Part shown: in pieces, positions 26,119-33,878 of the stretch
How positions within the stretch are numbered: the first letter of the stretch is position 1
How the letters are laid out: every line of letters begins with the position of its first letter
Assembly: GCA_002343445.1 (NCBI GenBank)
Contig: DDSP01000067.1
Coordinates: forward strand, 87,121-120,998
Reading direction: 5' to 3'
Length of the DNA: 33,878 bases
DNA from: Chthonomonas sp. UBA2387
GTDB taxonomy: Bacteria > Armatimonadota > Fimbriimonadia > Fimbriimonadales > Fimbriimonadaceae
Program-made: the position numbers and the translations under genes
Notes under the pieces: model-generated
Databases searched by the model: none
Told to the model about the DNA's origin: nothing
Seen by the model: only the letters and a program-made list of their open reading frames with translations

Positions 26119-27051
26119 ATGTCAGCCTACACGTCCGCACCGATCCGGCCCGAGCAATGGCCCGAGGCGCTCGCCCTTTGGGAGAAGGTCTTCGGCGTCG
26201 GCGCATGGCTGTTCGATTCGCTGCATCAGGGGACCGAGCGGCGCAACCCCGAACACACGCGGGTCGCGATGGACGCCAGCGGGCGCATCGTCTCGGCCGT
26301 GGACGTCTTCCTCCGCGAGATGAACGACGCCCAAGGCCAGCCGAAACTCGTCGGCGGAATCGGCAGCGTGGCCACGCTCGAAGAGCACCGAAAGCATGGA
26401 CTCTCGGGCCGCCTGCTCGAGCAAGCGATCGAAGTCATGGAGCGCGAGGGCTGCGCGTGGTCCTTCCTGTTCACGGGAGTCCACCACCACTACGAGCGGT
26501 ACGGTTGGTTCAAGACGCCTTTGCGCTACAAGACCAGCCCGATCCTCGAACAGCCCGACGGCGATGGACGCGAGCTCTCCCACGGGGAGATTCGGACGTT
26601 TCTCCCTCGGCTCGCCGAGCTTTGGCGGGCCGACCACGGAACTCGGCCAATCGCTCACCGTCGCACGCCGCTCTACTGGGAGCACGCGATCTACGCGCGC
26701 ATGACCCGCCCCGAGCGCCGCGTGCTCGCCGACGCCTTGATCCGCGCCTACGTGGTCGTGCAGTACGACGAGTCCTCGGTGGCCGTGCTGGAGGCGGCGG
26801 GCGACCGGGGCGTGTTGGCTCGGTTGCTGGGCGGCGTGGCGCTGGAAGCGCTGATGCGCGGGCTCGCGGAAGCCACCTCTCACCTGCCGGAGGAGTCTTG
26901 GTGCGATCTGGCCTTGCTCTCGCTGGGGAACGCCTGGACCAGCGCCGAGGCACCGTGGGCGATGTCGCGTGCCGTGGTCGAGGGACCGGAGACGATCACC
27001 GCTGCGTTCGCCGCTCCCGGGGCGCAGCACTCGCCTCTGGACGACTTCTAG
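26119..27051 (+). CDS. Eis-like GNAT N-acetyltransferase
   Basis: A 310-residue protein with an N-terminal GNAT domain: LVGGIGSVATLEEHRKHGLSG carries the acetyl-CoA pyrophosphate loop (Arg/Gly-rich, here EEHRKHGLSGRLL), followed by AIEVMEREGCAWSFLFTGVHHHYERYGWF. The length and the second, GNAT-like half (DALIRAYVVVQYDESSVAVLEAAG) match the Eis family of two-domain acetyltransferases rather than single-domain GNATs. Substrates in this family range from aminoglycosides to proteins and small amines; none can be named. ATG at 26119 with a weak GAG upstream; an in-frame ATG 54 nt earlier is less likely. Confidence 0.85.
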   Translation: MSAYTSAPIRPEQWPEALALWEKVFGVGAWLFDSLHQGTERRNPEHTRVAMDASGRIVSAVDVFLREMNDAQGQPKLVGGIGSVATLEEHRKHGLSGRLLEQAIEVMEREGCAWSFLFTGVHHHYERYGWFKTPLRYKTSPILEQPDGDGRELSHGEIRTFLPRLAELWRADHGTRPIAHRRTPLYWEHAIYARMTRPERRVLADALIRAYVVVQYDESSVAVLEAAGDRGVLARLLGGVALEALMRGLAEATSHLPEESWCDLALLSLGNAWTSAEAPWAMSRAVVEGPETITAAFAAPGAQHSPLDDF

Positions 27052-27091
27052 CGGGAACCAGAACCGAGTCGCGAGCGGTAGCGAACGCCAT

Positions 27092-27685
27092 ATGGTCCTC
27101 TCGCGCATCGTCCTGTCCCTTGGCCTCGCGGCTGCGGCACTCGTTCTTCACGCCCAATCCACTCCTCGGGTTCCGGGGAGCGACGCGATCAAACGCCAGG
27201 TCAAGCGTCCAGTCAAGCTCGATCGCACCGGATTCGAGTTCGGCGTGTTCGACGCCGGACCCCTCCTGATCTCGGGCCAGCCCTCCGAAGAGGCGCTTCG
27301 GGCCTTGGCCAAGGAGGGCTATACCATGGTGATCAACCTGCGACCCAACGAAGAGATGCAGCGAGTCGCGGTTCCCGAGTCGGCCGTGCTTCAGGAACTC
27401 GGCATCGAGTACGTCCGGATCCCTATGAACGGCAGCGAGACCTATCCCTACTCGCCCGAGACCATCGACAAGTTCGCCGAAGCGCTCTCGCGCAATCAGG
27501 GCAAAGGCAAGACGCTGCTCCATTGCACGGTGGCGTATCGAGCCAGTTACGTCTGGACCGCGTACCTCGTCCGGCATCTCGGTATGGACTTGAACGAAGC
27601 AGTGCCGCATGGCGAAGCCATCAACATGAGGAACCTGCTGGAGCCGTTCCTCGGGAAGAAGATCCGCTACGGCGACGGGCGCTGA
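27092..27685 (+). CDS. Exported DUF442/dual-specificity-like phosphatase
   Basis: A 197-residue protein with a signal peptide (VLSLGLAAAALVLHAQS). The phosphatase-like core contains LLISGQPSEEALRALAKEGY and VINLRPNEE, followed by the active-site loop LLHCTVAYRAS, with Cys145 and Arg150 spaced as C-x4-R, the spacing seen in DUF442 (beta-lactamase-hydrolase-like) proteins instead of the C-x5-R of classical PTPs. It probably removes phosphate groups from an unknown periplasmic substrate. The gene lies 40 nt after the acetyltransferase gene. Its 3' end overlaps the convergent B12-regulator gene by 19 bp. Confidence 0.82.
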   Translation: MVLSRIVLSLGLAAAALVLHAQSTPRVPGSDAIKRQVKRPVKLDRTGFEFGVFDAGPLLISGQPSEEALRALAKEGYTMVINLRPNEEMQRVAVPESAVLQELGIEYVRIPMNGSETYPYSPETIDKFAEALSRNQGKGKTLLHCTVAYRASYVWTAYLVRHLGMDLNEAVPHGEAINMRNLLEPFLGKKIRYGDGR

Positions 27686-28599
27686 ACACCGGGCAAGCCC
27701 AACTCCGGCAGCACTTCTTCGGCGAAATGCCGAAGACTGCCGGTGGCGAAGTCTGCGCCCGCCTCCAGGAACCGCTCGGGTGCTCGGCTCACGCAGAAGC
27801 CGCCGGCACCCACCCGGTAGCCGCCGATCGGCTTCTGGGCGGCGAGTTGGCGCAGCAACGAAAGGCACGCCCCTTCGCTTTCGGTGCAGCCGCAGCTGAC
27901 AAGAACCAAATCCGGCCGATGCTTCCACACCGCGTCGAGGAACGCCTCTTCGGGAACGTTGGCCCCCAGGAAGCGGCAGTCCCAGCCCAACGAGCGGAGC
28001 GTATCGCTCACCATGCGAAGTCCGAGCGAGTGCAGGTTGCCCGCCGAGCAGCCTAGGATCGCTCGGAAGCCGTTGGAAGCCATGGGCGGTCGGTAGTGCA
28101 GCGATCGGGCCATGGCGCGCTCCGTAACGGCGCTCGCCAGATGCTCTTGGCCCTCGTCGATCTCGCCGCTCATGTATCGCTCGCCCACCACACCCATCGC
28201 CGGACCGAACAAATCGCAGGAGAGCGTGAGCAAGTCGACGCCGTTGGCCAGCAAACCGTCGAGCAGTTCGAAGCACGTTGGTTCGTCGCCGGCGATGGCG
28301 GCATCGGCATAGGCTTGGACGGGCATGGCGCAAGCCTCGGCTCGCACGGGTGTCGCGTCCACGGCGTTGAGCGCCGTATCCACCTGGGGCGCGGCCAGCG
28401 AGCACTTCACCATCCGCCCGACCTTGGTCGAGTTGACCAACCCGGCCTCGCGCAGGCGGGCCAAGTGGTTGGAGACGTTGGGCTGCTTCAGGCCCGTGGC
28501 ACGCACGAGTTCGCCCACGGTTCGCGGGCCTTGCCGAAGCTCGGTCAGGATCGCTCGCCGCGAGGCGTCGCCCAACTCGTCGAAAACTCTGCTTTTCAT
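27667..28599 (-). CDS. ArsR-type HTH fused to a CarH-like B12-binding domain
   Basis: A 310-residue regulator. Residues 1-70 are a winged helix of the ArsR kind: DASRRAILTELRQGPRTVGE and the recognition helix QPNVSNHLARLREAGLV. Residues 95-170 resemble the helical cap of cobalamin regulators: GERYMSGEIDEGQEHLASAV, where Tyr142-x9-Glu152-His153 is the Wx9EH motif of CarH with Trp replaced by Tyr. Residues 178-300 form a B12-binding Rossmann-like domain with GNLHSLGLRMV, in which His190 is the expected lower cobalt ligand, and later LVLVSCGCTES and GAGGF. So it probably binds a cobalamin and responds to it (or to light) by changing DNA binding. CarH itself uses a MerR HTH. The PRPP synthetase gene lies 48 nt upstream. 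Confidence 0.85.
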   Translation of the reverse strand: MKSRVFDELGDASRRAILTELRQGPRTVGELVRATGLKQPNVSNHLARLREAGLVNSTKVGRMVKCSLAAPQVDTALNAVDATPVRAEACAMPVQAYADAAIAGDEPTCFELLDGLLANGVDLLTLSCDLFGPAMGVVGERYMSGEIDEGQEHLASAVTERAMARSLHYRPPMASNGFRAILGCSAGNLHSLGLRMVSDTLRSLGWDCRFLGANVPEEAFLDAVWKHRPDLVLVSCGCTESEGACLSLLRQLAAQKPIGGYRVGAGGFCVSRAPERFLEAGADFATGSLRHFAEEVLPELGLPGVQRPSP

Positions 28600-28647
28600 G
28601 CGTGCGTCGTGTGTTCTACTCGGATGGGGCGTCGTTCGTCTCAGACG

Positions 28648-29685
28648 TCAACCTTCGGTCATGCGGTGCAGTTCGCTGAGCGATTCGCCGAGGATCAGAC
28701 GCTTGCAGGTTTCGCCAAGGAGCGGGGCGATGGGGATGACGCGGATGCGGCCGTTCGAGAGCGCCACCTTGTCACCGAGCGGGATCGAATCGGTCACCAC
28801 GAACGTGTCCACCGGAGAATCGGCGAGTTTGGCCATGAGGGCTTCGGTGGACATGCGCTGGTCCTCCATCACGCCGTGAATGCCGAGGACGTGGACCGAG
28901 GCGGCACCCTCTTCCTTCAGAATGGCGGCGTCTTTGAGTGCGGTGTTGCCCGTGAGGATCTCGTCGTCCACGATGAAGCAATGCCGCCCGCGAACCTTTC
29001 CCGTGATCGCTTTGACCGTAGGCGATTCGGTGTTGTCGACTCGGCTTTTGTAGATGTAAGCCGGATCGAGACCGAGCACGAGAGGCACCTCCTCGAACCG
29101 CTTGGCGGCGGCGGAATCGGCGAACACGACGGCGCAATCCTCGCGGCTCCATTTCGAGAGGAACTCCTTGCGGATGTAGTCCACCAGAAGCGGCACGACG
29201 GGCACCTCGTCGGCCGTCGGAATGAAATACTGCTTGATGTGGGGGTCGTGCGGCGAGAGCAGCATCACGCGCTTCACGCCCAGCACCCGGTTCAGGATCT
29301 CCGGCAGCCGCTGGCCCATGACCGAGATTCGGGGTCGGTTCTTCCGGTCGCTCCGGCTGTAGGGCATGTACGGAAAGACGAGAAACGTCTGCCGGGGGTG
29401 GGCGTTGTTGATGGCGTCCAGCAGGGCGAACAACTGGATCAGACCGTCGTTCACGGGCGGAACCTGGGTGTGGAGCACGAGCACGATGTGGTCGCGCACG
29501 TTGCTGACCTGCACTTCGATGTTCTCGTTCGAGAACCGGCTGACGCTCACCTCGCCCATCTCGACCGTGTAGTCGGGGTGGTCGAACAGGCGTCGCGCCA
29601 TTTCGTCCTTGACATCCTTGCCCAAGCACTCGGCGCCGGTGGTGGCGAACACCTTGACGATCGTCCGGATTCCGTTCGGCTTCAC
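28648..29685 (-). CDS. prs: Ribose-phosphate pyrophosphokinase (divergent)
   Basis: A 345-residue PRPP synthetase. Blocks in order: VSVSRFSNENIEV (canonical RFSDGE), YMPYSRSDRKNRPRISVMGQ (flexible loop and ATP site), SPHDPHIKQYF (metal-binding region), and the PRPP loop CFIVDDEILTGNTAL, canonical VDDMIDTGGT. It makes PRPP from ribose 5-phosphate and ATP for nucleotide, His and Trp synthesis. Several positions differ from the standard family (SNE for SDG, LTGN for DTGG), and it has about 20 extra residues, so it may belong to a divergent class. No purine gene is nearby. Confidence 0.87.
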   Translation of the reverse strand: MKPNGIRTIVKVFATTGAECLGKDVKDEMARRLFDHPDYTVEMGEVSVSRFSNENIEVQVSNVRDHIVLVLHTQVPPVNDGLIQLFALLDAINNAHPRQTFLVFPYMPYSRSDRKNRPRISVMGQRLPEILNRVLGVKRVMLLSPHDPHIKQYFIPTADEVPVVPLLVDYIRKEFLSKWSREDCAVVFADSAAAKRFEEVPLVLGLDPAYIYKSRVDNTESPTVKAITGKVRGRHCFIVDDEILTGNTALKDAAILKEEGAASVHVLGIHGVMEDQRMSTEALMAKLADSPVDTFVVTDSIPLGDKVALSNGRIRVIPIAPLLGETCKRLILGESLSELHRMTEG

Positions 29686-29730
29686 TTCGTCGCCAAGTGT
29701 ACGCGATGCTGGCCGCGATTGCTGGCGAAG

Positions 29731-31803
29731 CTACGCCGCCGCCGGCTTGATCTGTCCCACGAACTCGACCTCGGCCTTCGGGGCGACCTCGTTGTATGCG
29801 AGCACGCTTAGCGTCGGCAGGTAGCGCTCCAACAGGCGGCGGAGGGCCAGCCGAAGCTGCGAGCTGCACAGAAGCACCACGTTGTAGCCTTGCGCCATCG
29901 CCGCTTCCATCTCGCCGCTCAGCCGAGAAACCAGATCGCGCTGGCGGTCGGGCTCGAGAATCAGCGCCGAGCCCATGCTGGTCACGTTGACGCTCTCGAC
30001 CAGCGCACGCTCCAGACTCGGATCGAGCGTCAGGCAGTACAAGCGGTTGTCTTGATCCACGAACTGGCGCGTGATGGTGCGCGCGATCGCCGATCGAACG
30101 AGTTCGCCCAGTTGCTCGGGGTCCTTGGTGCGCGAGCCGTAATCGGCCATCGTTTCCAGAATGGTGACCAGGTCGCGGATGGGGACGCGCTCGCGGAGGA
30201 GGTGCTGCAAGACCTTCTGCACGTCGCCCACGTTCAGCACGTTGGGCACCAATTCGTCCACCACGGCGGCGTTTTCTTCCTTGGCCTTGTCGAGCAAAGC
30301 GACGACGTCTTGGCGGCTGAGGAGTTCTGCGGCGTACTGCTTGACCACTTCGCTCAAGTGGGTCGAGATGACCGCGCTTGGCTCGATGACGGTGTAGCCC
30401 GAGCGCTCGGCCTGCTCGCGCAGACGGTCCGAAATCCACAACGCGTCCAGATTGAAAACGGGGTCTTTGGTGGGCGTGCCAAGGACGGGCGTCAGCACGG
30501 CCCCGCTGTCCACGGCCAAGAGCCCATCGGGCACGATCTCGCCCCTCGCGACCTCCTCGCCGCGGATCTTGACGACGTACTCGCGCGCGCCGATGTGGAC
30601 GCTGTCGCGGATGCGGACCATGGGCATCACATAGCCCAGTTCGAGGCCGATCTGGCTGCGCGTGGCTTTCACACGGTCGCTCAGGTCGCCGCCGACTCGC
30701 ACATCCGCCAGCCGAGTCAGGGCATGGCCGATCTCGATCTCGACGGGGTTGAGCGGAGGCAAAACGGTGACCGGGCTATCGGGCGCAGCCGCGTGCGCGG
30801 GAGCCTTGGCGCCTTCGGCCTTTTTGTCCTTGGCTTCTTTGGCGGCGCGTGCCTGGTCTTTGCCCAGAACTCGGTAAGCGAAGAAGCACAGGCCGCCCGC
30901 CGCCATGAACATGAGCATCGGAAAGCCGGGGACGAACGCCATCGCCGTCAGGGTGATGCCGGCAAGGCCGATCGCCTTGGGCTGGCCGAGCACCTGCCTG
31001 GTGACCTCGCTGCCCATGCTCTTCTCCTGGCCCGCTCGCGTGACCATGAGGCCGCTGGCCGTGGAGATGAGCAGCGCGGGAAGCTGGCTGACCAGGCCTT
31101 CGCCGACCGAGAGCAGCGCATACGTCTGGAGCACCTGAAGCGGGTCGCCCTGCCCGCGCATGAACCCGACCGCGAAGCCGCCGATGATGTTGACGACCGT
31201 GATCAGGATGCTGGCGATGGCGTCGCCCTTGATGAACTTGCTCGCACCGTCCATCGCGCCGTAGAAGTCGGCCTCGCGTTTGACGTGCTGGCGTCGGGCT
31301 CGCGCGCCCTCCTCGTCGATGAGACCAGCGCCCAGGTCGGCGTCAATCGCCATCTGCTTGCCGGGCATGGCGTCCAACGTGAAGCGGGCGACCACTTCGC
31401 TGACGCGTCCCGCACCGTTCGTGATGACGATGAATTGGACGATCATCAGGATGATGAACGCGACGAAGCCGACGACGAAGTCGCCGCCCATCACGAAGTT
31501 GCCGAACGTCTCGATGACGTGTCCGGCGCTGCCCGTGCCGAGAATGAGCTTGGTGGCTGCGATGCTGAGGGCCAGCCGGTAGAGCGTGGTGAGCAGCAGC
31601 ACGCTCGGGAAGACGCTGAATTCGAGCGGGTCGCTGACGTTGACCGAGACGAGCAGGATGATCAGCGCCATCGCCATCGCACCGACCAAGCCGAGGTCGA
31701 GGAGCCAGTGCGGCAGGGGGAGCACCAACATGGCCACAATGGCGAACAGGCCGACGCCCAGCATGAGGTCGGTGTGCTTCAGCATCTTCTGCAGGATGGC
31801 CAT
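29731..31803 (-). CDS. flhA: Flagellar export protein FlhA
   Basis: A 690-residue FlhA, full family length. About eight transmembrane helices in the first 330 residues: LMLGVGLFAIVAMLVLPLP, LLDLGLVGAMAMALIILLVSV, FVVGFVAFIILMIVQFIVI and IGLAGITLTAMAFVPGFPML. The conserved FHIPEP loop includes RVSEVVARFTLDAMPGKQMAIDADL and a GEGLVSQLPALLISTASGL segment. A cytoplasmic domain follows from ALTRLADVRVGGDL to the end. FlhA is the export-gate protein that receives flagellar substrates and chaperones. The start at 31803 fits the family; the frame upstream is shadow sequence. No other flagellar gene lies in the window. Confidence 0.97.
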   Translation of the reverse strand: MAILQKMLKHTDLMLGVGLFAIVAMLVLPLPHWLLDLGLVGAMAMALIILLVSVNVSDPLEFSVFPSVLLLTTLYRLALSIAATKLILGTGSAGHVIETFGNFVMGGDFVVGFVAFIILMIVQFIVITNGAGRVSEVVARFTLDAMPGKQMAIDADLGAGLIDEEGARARRQHVKREADFYGAMDGASKFIKGDAIASILITVVNIIGGFAVGFMRGQGDPLQVLQTYALLSVGEGLVSQLPALLISTASGLMVTRAGQEKSMGSEVTRQVLGQPKAIGLAGITLTAMAFVPGFPMLMFMAAGGLCFFAYRVLGKDQARAAKEAKDKKAEGAKAPAHAAAPDSPVTVLPPLNPVEIEIGHALTRLADVRVGGDLSDRVKATRSQIGLELGYVMPMVRIRDSVHIGAREYVVKIRGEEVARGEIVPDGLLAVDSGAVLTPVLGTPTKDPVFNLDALWISDRLREQAERSGYTVIEPSAVISTHLSEVVKQYAAELLSRQDVVALLDKAKEENAAVVDELVPNVLNVGDVQKVLQHLLRERVPIRDLVTILETMADYGSRTKDPEQLGELVRSAIARTITRQFVDQDNRLYCLTLDPSLERALVESVNVTSMGSALILEPDRQRDLVSRLSGEMEAAMAQGYNVVLLCSSQLRLALRRLLERYLPTLSVLAYNEVAPKAEVEFVGQIKPAAA

Positions 31804-31851
31804 GGAGTCTCTGCGGGCGGATGGACGCCCCGTTGGTTCATATCGGCAGAA

Positions 31852-32778
31852 ATGCCAGGTCTTGGAGGGTTCGGGGCGGGCGTCGGTAAACTGCCCGGCG
31901 TGCCTTCGGTGTTGCCGGAATTGCAGGCGTTGGCCTTGCGCGTGGACGAGCGTCTCGACGCGTTGCTGCCCGCACCCGATCGGCGGCCATCCAATCTCCA
32001 CCAGGCGATGCGGTACTCGTGCCTCGCGCCGGGAAAGCGGCTACGTCCGGGCCTGTGCCTCGCTTCGGCGGCAGCGGTCGGGGGCCGCGAATCGGATGCG
32101 ATGGACGCGGCGTGCGCCCTTGAGATGCTCCATTGCTTCTCGCTGATCCACGACGACCTGCCCGCGATCGACGACGACCACCTGCGACGGGGACGGCCCA
32201 CGTGCCACATCGTCTACGGCGAAGCCATTGCCGTGCTGGCCGGGGACGCCCTGTTCGCGTTGGCCCTCGAGGTCTTGGCGACGATGGAGGCCTCACCTGA
32301 AGTCCGCGTCCGAGCGTTGCAGATCCTGACACGCGCGGCGGGTTCCGATGGGCTGGTGGGCGGCGAAGTCGTGGATGTCGAAGCCGAGGGCAGCGAACCC
32401 GATGCCGACACGTTGCACTACATCCACACGCGCAAGACGGGCGCATTGATGGCTGCGTCGTGCGAAATCGGGGCCCTGGTCGGCGGCGGCTCACCGGAGC
32501 AGGTGGCGGCTTTGGGGCGGTTCGGCCTGGACCTCGGGCTGGCGTTCCAGATCGCAGACGACCTGCTCAACGAGTTGGGCTCCGAGGACCAACTGGGCAA
32601 AGCGGCGGGCAGCGACCGGGCTCGGGGCAAAGCCACCTATCCGGCCCTGTATGGGGTGGAACGCTCGCGCGAGATGGCTCGCCAGACCGTGGACGACGCC
32701 ATCCGGGAACTCGGGACCGTCCGAGACACGGGCCTGCTTCGCGGTCTGGCCGAGTTCTCGATCGAGCGGGTCGCTTAG
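31852..32778 (+). CDS. Short-chain polyprenyl synthetase (IspA-like)
   Basis: A 308-residue trans-isoprenyl diphosphate synthase. LAPGKRLRPGLCLAS is the diphosphate-binding start, LIHDDLPAIDDDHLRRGRPT is the first Asp-rich motif in the DDx4D form typical of bacterial farnesyl/geranylgeranyl synthases, and FQIADDLLNELGS is the second, in which the last Asp of DDxxD is Asn. It condenses IPP with allylic diphosphates; chain length probably C15-C20. Two starts are possible: ATG 31852, or GTG 31900, which has TAAACT 7 nt upstream and gives a more family-like N-terminus. It diverges from flhA. Confidence 0.85.
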   Translation: MPGLGGFGAGVGKLPGVPSVLPELQALALRVDERLDALLPAPDRRPSNLHQAMRYSCLAPGKRLRPGLCLASAAAVGGRESDAMDAACALEMLHCFSLIHDDLPAIDDDHLRRGRPTCHIVYGEAIAVLAGDALFALALEVLATMEASPEVRVRALQILTRAAGSDGLVGGEVVDVEAEGSEPDADTLHYIHTRKTGALMAASCEIGALVGGGSPEQVAALGRFGLDLGLAFQIADDLLNELGSEDQLGKAAGSDRARGKATYPALYGVERSREMARQTVDDAIRELGTVRDTGLLRGLAEFSIERVA

Positions 32779-33878
32779 CCCTTGAGTGCGGCCCGCACTT
32801 TCTCCACTCGGTCGGCCAGCGTCCGGTCTCGAACGCTTGACAACAAGGATTCGGCCCGGGCAACCTCACCCTTGAGTCCGCACAGAATCGCCAAGTTGTA
32901 CGTGGCATCGTCGCGCAATCCGTCGTCCTCGGGTCGAATCGCCACCAGCCTTTCCAGGAGGTCGTAGGCCCTTTCGACGTCGTCAGATTGCCCCGTGGCC
33001 GCCTTGAGAATCGCGTTCGCCAAGCCGATTCGTGCCGATTCAGGGTAGGCGGCAACGGCCGCTTGGGCTGCCGTCGCCGCGTCCGCTCGGCGACCTGCCA
33101 GGACCATAGATCTGATATGCATCATGAGCAACGAATCGCTGGCGGTCGTTCGCGCGAACACTCGCCCCAGCACGGCGTCGTACGCTCCTTGGGCATAGAG
33201 CAGGCCAGCGAAGAAGTCGCGCCACCCTTCGTCGCGCAACTCGTTCGGAACGGCTTCGACGGCCGCTTGGGCCCCGGTCGGATCGTTGTTGGCCAACCGC
33301 AACAATGCAACGAGTCGCCAAACACGTTCCTTCTCTGCGCTCTTCGACAGGTCGCTCGCCAAGACGCGAAGGGCCGACCGGTCTTCGGGAGCTACGGCTT
33401 GAGCAAATCTCTCGCGGTCCGAAGGAACGACGAAAGACAGTTCGCTCGAATCCCCATAGCGCACAGACAGACCGCTCAGATACGCCGCTGCGGCCCGCGC
33501 GCGAATGGCCGTCGGACCAGTCGAGAGCAATGCGATCTTGCGCGAGTCCTCCAGCCATTGACCGAGTTGGGTGCGACCGAGGACCAAGGTCGCCTCGCCG
33601 CCCGACCCTGCCTGCGCCGGAGCCAGCGCTTCGACGAGGCGACGTCTTTCAAGGACGGGCAGTAGGCTCTCCGGCGCGATCTTGGCCGCAGCCGTACACG
33701 AGGCGATGCCCGATTCGAGCAAGGCTCGCGCCGCCTGATAGGCCAGCGAGAGGGCGTTGACTCGATCTCGGACCGACAGGTTGGGGTCGTCGAGAACGAT
33801 GCCGAATGGGGCTTTCGCTTCAGCCATGGCCCGCGCTCCACGCAGCAAGGGCGACCACATCGTCTGGTTGCCCGACCT
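32775..33878 (-). CDS. TPR-like protein, 5' end cut by window
   Basis: The reading frame runs to the last base without a stop, so the N-terminus is outside the window; within it an ATG lies at 33860. The protein is helical and built of TPR-like units: VNALSLAYQAARALLESG, RVWRLVALLRLANNDPTGAQAAVE, FFAGLLYAQGAYDAVLGRVF, GRRADAATAAQAAVAAYPESARIGLANAIL and DDATYNLAILCGLKGEVARAESLL. No enzymatic motif. Its stop overlaps the convergent polyprenyl synthetase stop by 4 nt. Likely a protein-interaction scaffold or secretion-related factor, but no function can be stated. Confidence 0.7.
   Translation of the reverse strand, partial: RSGNQTMWSPLLRGARAMAEAKAPFGIVLDDPNLSVRDRVNALSLAYQAARALLESGIASCTAAAKIAPESLLPVLERRRLVEALAPAQAGSGGEATLVLGRTQLGQWLEDSRKIALLSTGPTAIRARAAAAYLSGLSVRYGDSSELSFVVPSDRERFAQAVAPEDRSALRVLASDLSKSAEKERVWRLVALLRLANNDPTGAQAAVEAVPNELRDEGWRDFFAGLLYAQGAYDAVLGRVFARTTASDSLLMMHIRSMVLAGRRADAATAAQAAVAAYPESARIGLANAILKAATGQSDDVERAYDLLERLVAIRPEDDGLRDDATYNLAILCGLKGEVARAESLLSSVRDRTLADRVEKVRAALKG

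Noticed and set aside
29890..31838. Nearly 2 kb open frame on the plus strand opposite flhA, continuous with the polyprenyl synthetase frame
   Set aside because: It is the antisense shadow of a high-GC, full-length FlhA; the sequence is low-complexity His/Asp/Gln-rich with no family resemblance. Only the part from 31852 is a gene.

Overview
The window is about 65% GC chromosomal DNA, densely coding on both strands, with few insertions and no phage, transposon or rRNA/tRNA signal that I could see. Its gene mix is a prepilin with a classical N-terminus, a VanW protein, a YngK-type family-10 glycosyl hydrolase, FlhA, a TrxR-like ferredoxin-NADP reductase, and a UBact/Pup-type tagging gene next to Dop and a proteasome beta subunit. 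This points to a Gram-negative-type bacterium of the Armatimonadota (Fimbriimonadia-like) or a neighbouring phylum. The placement is inference from gene content.

Layout. 1-0.44 kb: HicA/HicB toxin-antitoxin pair. 0.5-6.4 kb: a secreted GH20-like hydrolase converging on a leftward set (TPR protein, DUF72, NamZ-type exo-muramidase, then prepilin and a small lipoprotein behind a Pho-box-like direct repeat), with a TauE/SafE permease diverging from it. 6.4-9.3 kb: VanW-domain protein and a Gfo/Idh/MocA oxidoreductase. 9.5-13.8 kb: housekeeping block darA (c-di-AMP receptor), holB, rpsO, pnp, closed by a textbook terminator; PNPase carries a long Gly/Arg/Asp tail. 13.9-19.8 kb: ferredoxin-NADP reductase, YngK-type hydrolase with aquaporin, and two exported proteins of unknown role.

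19.85-22.97 kb is the most interesting part: dop overlaps a 62-residue ubiquitin-like protein ending in Ser-Gly-Glu (UBact/Pup type). Next comes an NYN-domain nuclease gene with its own near-consensus promoter and a two-hairpin leader, and then a proteasome beta subunit with intact Thr1/Asp17/Lys33. The cluster ends there: no alpha subunit, ligase (PafA) or ring ATPase lies in the window. The tagging family is already described; the NYN insertion and the missing alpha subunit are the unusual parts.

22.96-33.88 kb: an uncharacterised small protein with an endonuclease/exonuclease/phosphatase-family protein, acyl-CoA dehydrogenase, a 540-bp non-coding stretch with repeats, an Eis-like acetyltransferase, a DUF442-like phosphatase, a regulator fusing an ArsR-type HTH to a CarH-like B12 domain, PRPP synthetase, flhA, a short-chain polyprenyl synthase, and a TPR-like protein cut by the window edge. 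Several genes have a -10-like element 7-10 nt before the start codon and no Shine-Dalgarno sequence, suggesting that leaderless transcripts occur here.
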